Part shown: piece by piece, positions 1-4,701 of the stretch
Layout: each line of letters starts with the position of its first letter
Numbering within the stretch: position 1 is the stretch's first letter
Assembly (NCBI GenBank): GCA_013153655.1
Contig: JAADEB010000143.1
Location: forward strand, 1-8,162
Length of the DNA: 8,162 nucleotides
DNA from: Chlorobiota bacterium
GTDB taxonomy: Bacteria > Bacteroidota > Bacteroidia > Flavobacteriales > Flavobacteriaceae
Direction: 5' to 3'
The notes under the pieces: model-generated
Databases searched by the model: none
Told to the model about the DNA's origin: nothing
What the model saw: only the letters and a program-made list of their open reading frames with translations
Position numbers and translations under genes: made by a program

Positions 1-50
1 TTGGTGATGGTCTTGCGGCCTTTTCTTACAAGCTGTTGAATGGTAGGCAT
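1..50 (-). CDS. rpsL: 30S ribosomal protein S12, N-terminal fragment (cut by the window edge)
   Basis: Read on the minus strand from the ATG at 50-48, the 16 complete codons give MPTIQQLVRKGRKTIT, the conserved opening of ribosomal protein S12. S12 sits in the decoding centre of the small subunit and monitors codon-anticodon pairing. The rest of the gene lies outside the window to the left. In most bacteria rpsL heads the str operon (rpsL, rpsG, fusA), so this is probably the promoter-proximal gene of that operon. That is inference, because the downstream genes are not visible. The start is fixed by homology. The bases before the ATG are A-rich without a Shine-Dalgarno match, as is usual in Bacteroidota. 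A clear promoter lies 30 to 60 nt upstream. The identification is secure despite the short fragment. Confidence 0.93.
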   Translation of the reverse strand, partial: MPTIQQLVRKGRKTIT

Positions 51-79
51 ATTCTTCTTTTATGGTTTAAATTGGCGTG

Positions 80-110
80 CAAATATAGAAACTTTTTTTT
101 GTTTTTCAAA
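80..110 (-). promoter_or_regulatory. Bacteroidota-type promoter of rpsL
   Basis: On the minus strand, TTTG at 110-107 is followed after exactly 19 nt by TATATTTG at 87-80. This matches the Bacteroidota primary-sigma consensus TTTG-(19-21)-TAnnTTTG at every defined position. Transcription should begin near position 73, giving a leader of roughly 20-25 nt before the rpsL ATG at 50. The A/T-rich tract between the two boxes fits a strong ribosomal-protein promoter. Confidence 0.85.
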
Positions 111-208
111 CTCATTATCAAAAATTTATTTCCTCCCCTCCCGACGGCCGCGTTTTTGACAAAACCGCAAAACCTCTTCGCCTAAAAACCCGTTTCCATC
201 TTTATACA

Positions 209-226
209 TTATATTATATAATATAA
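209..226. repeat. 18-bp perfect A/T palindrome
   Basis: The 18 bases are all A or T and equal their own reverse complement. The palindrome lies just before a sharp switch to GC-rich DNA at about 230. It could be a protein-binding site, or simply the edge of the neighbouring repeat block. No gene is associated with it. Confidence 0.5.
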
Positions 227-229
227 ATT

Positions 230-480
230 CGAGGGCGCGTCCCTTCCTTAGGCCTGCGCACAAGGCCGCGGGTCGCCGTCTCCGCTTGTATGTGCTCGGC
301 CTTGCTCTCGTCCGGCGCCGACGGCCTGCCAACGCCAATATCCCGCCGCTTACCCATCCGCCGCGGAATGGCGGCTCCCCTCTGTCCGCCGGCATTCCGC
401 GGCCGGAACTTCGGCAAGGCCTCCGCGCATATCGCTTCGCCGGCTCGCGCGAAGCCAACCCGCAAGGCCGGCGCGCCGGG
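230..480. other. GC-rich noncoding block with strong hairpins
   Basis: This 250-base stretch is far more GC-rich than the A/T-rich DNA to its left. It can form strong hairpins. Bases 360-370 pair perfectly with 393-403 (11 bp), and 371-374 add a further 4 bp with 386-389 after a 3-nt bulge. Bases 434-440 pair with 449-455 around an 8-nt loop. The motif AAGGCC or its complement recurs several times. Open frames cross the block on both strands, but their translations are arginine- and proline-rich low-complexity sequence with no recognisable family, so I treat them as noncoding. It may be an intergenic repeat or a structured RNA. A similar GC-rich block lies at 4370-4495. Confidence 0.5.
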
Positions 481-541
481 AAACGGAAAACGTAAAACGG
501 AGAACGTGGAACGTGAAACGGTTATCGTGGAACGTTTCCCG
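479..541. repeat. Degenerate period-7 tandem repeat, nine units
   Basis: Reading from 479 in steps of seven gives GGAAACG, GAAAACG, TAAAACG, GAGAACG, TGGAACG, TGAAACG, GTTATCG, TGGAACG and TTTCCCG. The period is exact while the first bases of each unit vary. Read on the other strand it resembles the arrays at 744-778 and 1067-1101. It does not encode a protein. Confidence 0.75.
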
Positions 542-545
542 GAAT

Positions 546-680
546 GTAAAGACGCCGTATACCGGCGTCTCTACGTATCATGCATCAAATCATCATATGG
601 TAGAGACGCGATGCATCGCGTCTCTACCACATATATCATTACGATAATAAAAACGAGACGCCGGTATACGGCGTCTCTAC
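546..680. repeat. Cluster of three palindromic repeats in inverted arrangement
   Basis: Three related palindromes share the outer motif GAGACGC/GCGTCTC. The first (546-574) has 8-bp arms at 550-557 and 563-570. The middle one (598-629) is a perfect 32-bp palindrome centred between 613 and 614. The third (652-680) has 9-bp arms at 655-663 and 669-677. The first and third are inverted copies of each other: 655-676 equals the reverse complement of the core of the first copy over 22 bases. The cluster could therefore fold as three small hairpins or as one large cruciform. I see no transposase nearby. REP-like or MITE-like dispersed elements are the best comparison. Confidence 0.8.
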
Positions 681-743
681 AAAACGTCAAATAAAAAATC
701 CGAATCATCCGTGATATCCGTACCATTTTCATCCCAACAAAAT

Positions 744-778
744 CACGTTCCCCGTTTACCGTGCCCCGTTTCCCGAAA
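744..778. repeat. Degenerate period-7 tandem repeat, five units
   Basis: Heptamers CACGTTC, CCCGTTT, ACCGTGC, CCCGTTT and CCCGAAA run without interruption. The 36 bases from 744 match those from 1067 with only three differences. The reverse complement resembles the array at 479-541. This is noncoding. Confidence 0.7.
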
Positions 779-908
779 AATTCCCGCTGCCGCACGAATC
801 CTTTCGTGTGGCATGAAAAAATACGGGTTTTGGCATGATTTTTACCAAAAATCCCGCCAAAACCCTCGTCCTTGTGTGATGTTTCATTTACCCGGCGTTA
901 TCACACCG

Positions 909-993
909 GCTACTACCAATACTGCGTTCCTCCGGGACTTAGCGGAATATAGCATTTCCATATTGCTACCACCAATGCGTCCCTCTGGGACTT
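909..993. repeat. Two direct copies of a short intergenic repeat
   Basis: Bases 909-940 and 965-993 share GCTAC-ACCAAT, then GCGT-CCT-, and end in GGGACTT. They are separated by 24 bases. I recall similar units from Bacteroidota intergenic DNA, but that is memory rather than a search. An open frame passes through them, but it is assembled from repeats and is not a credible gene. Confidence 0.55.
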
Positions 994-1028
994 TGCTTCG
1001 CTCAGCTTTGCTAATCAGCCCCTCTCGA

Positions 1029-1060
1029 TTTAACGATTTAACGATTGCACGATTTAACAG
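1029..1060. repeat. Degenerate period-8 repeat, TTTAACGA type
   Basis: Octamer units read GATTTAAC, GATTTAAC, GATTGCAC, GATTTAAC. The same core dominates the longer octamer tract at 1463-1662, and 1618-1650 is a diverged version of this block. Confidence 0.6.
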
Positions 1061-1066
1061 AAATAC

Positions 1067-1163
1067 CACGTTCCCCGTTCTCCGTGCCACGTTTCCCGAA
1101 AATCCACCGGTCACCGGTCATCCGTCAATCTCCTTCTTCCCGGATTTGGGATTTGGGATTTTG
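1067..1163. repeat. Period-7 tandem repeats in three consecutive phases
   Basis: Bases 1067-1101 hold five heptamers (CACGTTC, CCCGTTC, TCCGTGC, CACGTTT, CCCGAAA). After a 2-nt phase shift, 1104-1131 hold four more (CCACCGG, TCACCGG, TCATCCG, TCAATCT). Then 1143-1163 hold GATTTGG, GATTTGG, GATTTTG. The unit sequence changes while the 7-nt period is kept. Confidence 0.6.
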
Positions 1164-1278
1164 TCATTTCGAGCGAACGTGAGAAATTTCATTCCTATAA
1201 AGTCCAATATGGAGATTCTTTCCCGAAGTAAATTCGGGACAGGCCGTCGTTCCTTGCGTCGCTTCCTTCGGAATGACA
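1162..1278. repeat. 117-bp MITE-like element with inverted ends
   Basis: The element starts with TGTCATTTCGAGCGAA and ends with TTCGGAATGACA. The outer 7 bases (1162-1168 and 1272-1278) are perfect inverted repeats, and the similarity continues inward imperfectly. Inside, CCCGAA (1224-1229) and TTCGGG (1235-1240) form a smaller hairpin. I recall ends of this kind as a widespread dispersed repeat in Bacteroidota. No target-site duplication or transposase gene is visible here. There is no coding capacity. Confidence 0.55.
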
Positions 1279-1344
1279 TAATCAATTCAATCACATTATT
1301 CATTGTTCATTGAATAAACCGTGTTCCAAAGAAGGAGATTGCTT

Positions 1345-1374
1345 TCCGCCTGAGGCGGACGCGGCGATTTAACG
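1345..1374. repeat. Palindromic TCCGCCT unit, copy 1
   Basis: TCCGCCTGAGGCGGA (1345-1359) is a perfect palindrome around a central G. It is followed by a G/C-rich step and a TTTAACG core. The 30 bases match 1442-1471 with two differences. Confidence 0.65.
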
Positions 1375-1382
1375 CTCAATAA

Positions 1383-1417
1383 TAAAGGGACAAGGAAAAA
1401 GGGGAAAGGTTAAAGTG
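1383..1417. repeat. Purine-rich period-7 repeat, five units
   Basis: Heptamers TAAAGGG, ACAAGGA, AAAAGGG, GAAAGGT and TAAAGTG run in phase. They closely resemble the purine-rich array at 4504-4538 in the other intergenic gap. A small hairpin (GCGGC, AAA, GCCGC) follows at about 1418-1430. Confidence 0.6.
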
Positions 1418-1441
1418 CGGCAAAGCCGCTAATCGATTTAA

Positions 1442-1471
1442 TCCGCCTGAGGCGGACACGGCGGTTTAACG
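1442..1471. repeat. Palindromic TCCGCCT unit, copy 2
   Basis: Second copy of the palindromic unit at 1345-1374, 97 bases downstream and in the same orientation. It runs directly into the octamer tract that begins at 1463, so the TTTAACG tail of the unit and the octamer repeat share sequence. Confidence 0.65.
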
Positions 1472-1662
1472 ATTTAACAGTTTAACAAATTGCAAATCAA
1501 TCTATTCAACTTTTCAACTATTCAACTATTCAACAAAAATACCCGGTTAAACGACCTAACGACCTGAAAACCAATCCATTCAACCTTTCAACTTTTCAAC
1601 TTTTCAACAGAATTTTCGGTTTAACGATTCAACGGTTGCCCGATTCAACAATTATATTCAAC
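1463..1662. repeat. Long degenerate period-8 repeat tract (TTYAAC core)
   Basis: TTTAAC or TTCAAC recurs at 8-nt spacing. Unit ends fall at 1470, 1478, 1486, then 1510, 1518, 1526, 1534. After a phase slip they fall at 1584, 1592, 1600, 1608, and after another at 1625, 1633, 1649. Two stretches are clean four-unit arrays of TTCAAC (from 1505 and from 1579). The tract ends only about 40 nt before the rlmD start codon, so it lies in or next to that gene's promoter. It is A/T-rich, noncoding, and free of recognisable RNA genes. Confidence 0.7.
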
Positions 1663-1699
1663 GGAATTTCCTTAGTTTCGCAGCAACAAAAAATATCCC

Positions 1700-3106
1700 A
1701 TGGCCCGCCGCAAACCCAAACTTCTTCCCGGTATTCGCATCGAGCAAATCGGCGCCAAAGCCAAAGGCGTAGGCCGTGCGCCCGACGGTCGCGTGGTATT
1801 CGTGCCCTACACCGCTCCCGGCGACCTGGTGGACGTACAGGTACGTAAAAAACGAAAGGCCTACTACGAAGGAACCGTGGCCGTCTTGAAGGAAGCTTCG
1901 CCCTTGCGCGTGCCGCCCGTATGCGAACATTACGGCATCTGCGGCGGTTGCCAACTCCAACACGTATCCTACGAAACCCAACTGCAAGCCAAAGAACAAA
2001 CCGTCCTCGACGCGCTCCGGCGCCTCGGCGGCCTGAGCTGGAAAAAACAAATGCCCATCCTGGCTTCGCCGCGGGTGCATGCCTATCGCAACAAAATGGA
2101 ATATGCCTTTACGGCAAGCCGCTGGCTCACAGCCGAAGAGATCAACAGCGATACCTCGTTCGACCGCCGGGGACTCGGTTTCCATGTGCCCGGCCATTGG
2201 GACAAAATCCTCGATATTCACCATTGCCACCTCCAACCCGAACCCGGTAACCGCATCCGCAACCGCCTCCGCGATTGGTCCAAGGAAAACGGAATACCTT
2301 TCTATCACCCGCGCGAACGAACCGGACTTTTGCGCCAGCTTACCGTGCGTACCACACGCACCGGTGAAATCATGCTTATTGTACACTTTTTCCAAGACGA
2401 CCGGCCCGCGGTGGAAAAGGTCATGCGCTTTCTGGAAAACGAATTTCCCGAAATCACCTCCTTGCAGTATGTGATCAATCCCAAACCCAACGACACCATC
2501 TACGACTTGCCCGTACAATTATGGTCCGGCCGCGATCATATCATCGAGCGGGTGGGTGACCTGCGTTTCCGGATTAAACCCAAGTCCTTCTTCCAAACCA
2601 ATTCATGGCAGGTGGAAAATATGTACGACCGTATCCGCGCCTATGCCGGAATCCGTAAGGACGACCTCGTTTACGACCTGTACAGCGGCACCGGCAGCAT
2701 CACCCTTTACCTGGCCCGTGACGCCCGGCGCGTAATCGGCATAGAAACCCTGCCCCAAGCCGTGGACGACGCCCGCTACAACGCCCGCCTCAACGAAATC
2801 GAAAATACGGACTTCGTCCAAGGCGATGCCAAGGACCTCTTTACCGGTGAATTGATACATGCCTACGGCCGCCCGGATGTGTTGGTGGTGGACCCGCCGC
2901 GCGAAGGTCTCCACAAGGATGTAACCGCCCAGATCCTTCGCCTTCTGCCCCGGCGCGTGGTGTATGTCAGTTGCAATCCCGCCACCCAGGCACGGGATTT
3001 GGCCCTAATGAAAAATTTTTACGATATTAGCCTCATCCATCCGGTGGATATGTTTCCTCAGACCCATCATGTGGAAAATATCGCCGTGTTGGACCGAAAA
3101 GCCTGA
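1700..3106 (+). CDS. rlmD: 23S rRNA (uracil-C5)-methyltransferase, RlmD/RumA family
   Basis: This 468-residue protein is a SAM-dependent methyltransferase that makes 5-methyluridine in 23S rRNA (U1939 in the E. coli enzyme). An N-terminal TRAM-like RNA-binding domain (about 8-65) is followed by the iron-sulfur ligands C75, C81 and C84 (CX5CX2C), with a probable fourth ligand at C176. The methyltransferase domain shows FFQTN (297-301), the SAM loop DLYSGTGS (326-333), VVDPPREG (396-403), the nucleophile C425 in YVSCNP, and the probable general base E459 in HHVEN. All expected catalytic residues are present and the length is normal. The ATG at 1700 is the only sensible start. It has no Shine-Dalgarno, and a weak -7-like TAGTTTCG lies at 1673-1680. 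The next gene starts one base after the stop, so the three genes to 4227 are probably cotranscribed. The exact target uridine is inferred from the family. Confidence 0.93.
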   Translation: MARRKPKLLPGIRIEQIGAKAKGVGRAPDGRVVFVPYTAPGDLVDVQVRKKRKAYYEGTVAVLKEASPLRVPPVCEHYGICGGCQLQHVSYETQLQAKEQTVLDALRRLGGLSWKKQMPILASPRVHAYRNKMEYAFTASRWLTAEEINSDTSFDRRGLGFHVPGHWDKILDIHHCHLQPEPGNRIRNRLRDWSKENGIPFYHPRERTGLLRQLTVRTTRTGEIMLIVHFFQDDRPAVEKVMRFLENEFPEITSLQYVINPKPNDTIYDLPVQLWSGRDHIIERVGDLRFRIKPKSFFQTNSWQVENMYDRIRAYAGIRKDDLVYDLYSGTGSITLYLARDARRVIGIETLPQAVDDARYNARLNEIENTDFVQGDAKDLFTGELIHAYGRPDVLVVDPPREGLHKDVTAQILRLLPRRVVYVSCNPATQARDLALMKNFYDISLIHPVDMFPQTHHVENIAVLDRKA

Positions 3107-3107
3107 T

Positions 3108-3566
3108 ATGAAAAAATTGCTTTGGTTGCTTCTGTCTTTCCTCGTTCTGCAAAGTGCTTGCGAACGCGACGACCTATGTCTGCACAAGCGCGTCACGCCC
3201 GTGGTATTGCGTTTCCGCGACGATGCCACCGGTGCGCCCCGCCGTGTGGATTCCCTGACCGTTACTTATGACACGCTCACATTGGTGCCCCTTGTCCCCG
3301 CCGATTCGGTGGCGTTCTATCTACCGCCCGAACCCGGCGAACACCAATTGGCTTTTACTTGGAAAAACGGCTCCCTGCGCCAAACCGATACCCTCGTATT
3401 TAGCTACCGTCCGCGCGAAGAATTTCTCTCCAAGGCATGCGGATTTGTGCTCGTGTTGGATTCATTGCAAATCGAACCGCTCACCCACCGGTGGATTCGC
3501 CATGCGGAAGTGGTTGTTCCCGTCGTAAAAGAAGATACTTTGGCCCATGCGAACATTTATTTTTAG
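3108..3566 (+). CDS. DUF6452 family lipoprotein
   Basis: This is a 152-residue predicted lipoprotein. It has a basic start (MKK), a hydrophobic stretch at 4-15, and a lipobox-like LQSAC ending at C18, the likely lipidated residue. The mature part opens with CERDDLC and contains TPVVLRFRD (30-38), then a beta-rich region and a conserved-looking SKACGF around C111. I recognise this as the Bacteroidota DUF6452 pattern, whose function is unknown. The frame is open from 3069, but I start at the ATG at 3108 because it gives a proper signal peptide and lies one base after the rlmD stop. Its end overlaps the next gene by 20 nt. Its place between rlmD and a DUF6048 barrel suggests an envelope protein translated together with them. 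Three cysteines are visible (C18, C24, C111); the last two could form a disulfide. Confidence 0.8.
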   Translation: MKKLLWLLLSFLVLQSACERDDLCLHKRVTPVVLRFRDDATGAPRRVDSLTVTYDTLTLVPLVPADSVAFYLPPEPGEHQLAFTWKNGSLRQTDTLVFSYRPREEFLSKACGFVLVLDSLQIEPLTHRWIRHAEVVVPVVKEDTLAHANIYF

Positions 3567-4227
3567 CATACTGACCCTCTTGGCATTGGCCGTGGCACCG
3601 GCCCAAACCGATACTTCGGCCGTAAAAAAAACTTCGCCTTTTGCCGGACGCATGCACCTGCGCCTCGGCTACGATATCGGCAAGAAGATTTGGTCGCATT
3701 ACCGCCACGGCAACATCGACCAAGCCTACCTCAACCTCGGCTACGGCAACCATATTTTCGAACTGACCGCCGGAACCGAAACCATGCCCTACACCCATCC
3801 CACCTTTTCGCTCGTTTCCGAAGGACGTTATTGGAAGGCCGGTTACCATTACAATTTCTACGACAATTGGGGCGACATGCACAACGAAATTACCCTCGGC
3901 ATCCGTTATGCCCGCGCCGCCTTCGACTACCGCCTCGATCAAATTCATATCGATTATCCCGCCCCCTACGATCATTGGTCCTACACGCGAAACGGCTCCG
4001 TCCGCTTCGACCGGCTGCATGCCTGGTGGTTGGAACTCACCACCGCCGTACGTGCCGAGCTTTTCCATAACCTTTATTTGGACCTTTATGTTTCCGGCAA
4101 ATGGATGCCCCGCACCCCCCAAGCCGGCGACATGACCGCCGTGTATGTTCCCGGCTTCTACCGGACCAATGTGTCGCATTTCGGTTTCGGCCTCGGTTAT
4201 GCCCTCAGTTACCGTTTCGGGTTTTGA
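3547..4227 (+). CDS. DUF6048 family protein, predicted outer-membrane beta-barrel
   Basis: This is a 226-residue exported protein. The hydrophobic signal peptide spans about 1-19 (MRTFIFSILTLLALAVAPA) with likely cleavage after APA. The mature region is rich in alternating aromatic strands: NLGYGNHIFELTAGTE (63-78), YWKAGYHYNFYDNWGDMHNE (95-114), and a final GFGLGYALSYRFGF (213-226). It ends in phenylalanine, the usual last residue of outer-membrane barrels recognised by the BAM machinery. The fit to DUF6048, a Bacteroidota family of unknown function, is from pattern memory. The start at 3547 lies inside the preceding gene (20-nt overlap), which suggests translational coupling with the lipoprotein. 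An attractive inference is that lipoprotein and barrel work together at the outer membrane, but nothing in the sequence proves contact. Confidence 0.78.
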   Translation: MRTFIFSILTLLALAVAPAQTDTSAVKKTSPFAGRMHLRLGYDIGKKIWSHYRHGNIDQAYLNLGYGNHIFELTAGTETMPYTHPTFSLVSEGRYWKAGYHYNFYDNWGDMHNEITLGIRYARAAFDYRLDQIHIDYPAPYDHWSYTRNGSVRFDRLHAWWLELTTAVRAELFHNLYLDLYVSGKWMPRTPQAGDMTAVYVPGFYRTNVSHFGFGLGYALSYRFGF

Positions 4228-4369
4228 TACATTTTCGGATTTATTTTAAGGTTAATATCTTTCTTAGGGAATGCACAAACGCGGTTCCTTCTGTTCACCC
4301 TACTCTATCCACTAAAAAACATCTGTTCAAAAAATTTTCAAACTTTCAAAAAACTAACCGGACGGAAGA

Positions 4370-4495
4370 CCCGACAGGGGCTTGCCGGCCGCCGGGGGAG
4401 ACGGGCGGCTTGCCGTCCGGCTCCCCCGGTGCGGAGGGAGACCCGTGCGAGGGCCATGCCCGACGCACGAGGGCTCCCGGAGCCGCCGGAGGAAA
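4370..4495. other. GC-rich noncoding block with two strong stem-loops
   Basis: Bases 4392-4400 pair with 4421-4429 (9 bp). After one mismatch the helix continues with 4402-4408 against 4413-4419 (7 bp, one G-T) around a CTTG tetraloop, giving a 38-nt hairpin. A second stem pairs 4444-4449 with 4464-4469, continued by GGGC against GCCC around a 3-nt loop. There is no T-run after either, so they are poor candidates for intrinsic terminators. Open frames here translate to low-complexity sequence. The block resembles 230-480 in base composition. A structured RNA or a dispersed GC-rich repeat are both possible. Confidence 0.55.
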
Positions 4496-4503
4496 CCCTT
4501 TGG

Positions 4504-4617
4504 GAAGGAGAAAGGGAAAAGGAGCAAGGTAAAAGTAACGATTACGATTTACCTTCGGATCCTCATCTCTAACTTACCGGCACTTTGGTCTTTGACCATT
4601 CTCCTTGCTCCTTGAAG
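4504..4617. repeat. Two inverted period-7 arrays between the barrel gene and thiI
   Basis: Purine-rich heptamers at 4504-4538 (GAAGGAG, AAAGGGA, AAAGGAG, CAAGGTA, AAAGTAA) are answered by pyrimidine-rich heptamers at 4583-4617 (CTTTGGT, CTTTGAC, CATTCTC, CTTGCTC, CTTGAAG). An 11-base segment, AAGGAGCAAGG at 4519-4529, is perfectly inverted at 4603-4613, so the two arrays can pair around a 73-nt A/T-rich centre. The remaining gap, 4228-4370, is A/T-rich and shows no gene or clear terminator. Confidence 0.6.
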
Positions 4618-4665
4618 CGGGAAAGGGGTTCCGGAGGCGTCATAGAGATAATATTTGTATCCCGT

Positions 4666-4673
4666 TATTTTTG
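4666..4673 (+). promoter_or_regulatory. Candidate -7 box of the thiI promoter
   Basis: TATTTTTG matches the Bacteroidota -7 consensus TAnnTTTG exactly and lies 28 nt before the GTG start of thiI. A TTTG occurs at 4654-4657 but is too close (8 nt) to serve as its -33 box. No good TTTG is found at 19-21 nt spacing, so the call is tentative. Its position inside the longer open frame supports the downstream start at 4702. Confidence 0.4.
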
Positions 4674-4701
4674 TAAATTCGGCTTCAAATCAAAAGACTG
4701 C

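Noticed and set aside
126..465. Open frames of 83-110 codons on the minus strand and 69-134 codons on the plus strand over the GC-rich block
   Set aside because: GC-rich DNA has few stop codons, so overlapping frames open on both strands. The products are arginine/proline-rich low complexity with no recognisable domain.
711..1313. A 200-codon plus-strand open frame in the rpsL-rlmD gap
   Set aside because: It runs through two heptamer arrays, the paired GGGACTT repeats and the TGTCATT element. The two near-identical heptamer arrays account for its similar internal segments. No family, signal or gene-like start is visible.
479..1662. CRISPR array
   Set aside because: The repeats are 7- and 8-nt tandem units or palindromes without 25-40-nt direct repeats separated by unique spacers, and no cas gene is present.
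1658..2518. Long minus-strand open frame (286 codons) opposite rlmD, and a similar one (232 codons) opposite the DUF6048 gene
   Set aside because: These are antisense shadows of well-supported genes, produced by codon bias; their products match no family I know.
4392..4429. Intrinsic terminator of the rlmD unit
   Set aside because: The stem is strong, but it lies about 165 nt after the last stop codon and is not followed by a T-run on either strand.
4101..4615. Plus-strand frames of 143 and 77 codons after the barrel gene
   Set aside because: They begin in the barrel gene or in the hairpin block, follow repeat DNA, and resemble no family.
4585..4701. Upstream ATG extension of thiI adding 39 residues
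   Set aside because: The extension covers a heptamer array and a -7-like promoter box and lacks similarity to ThiI, which begins at KELIIV after the GTG at 4702.
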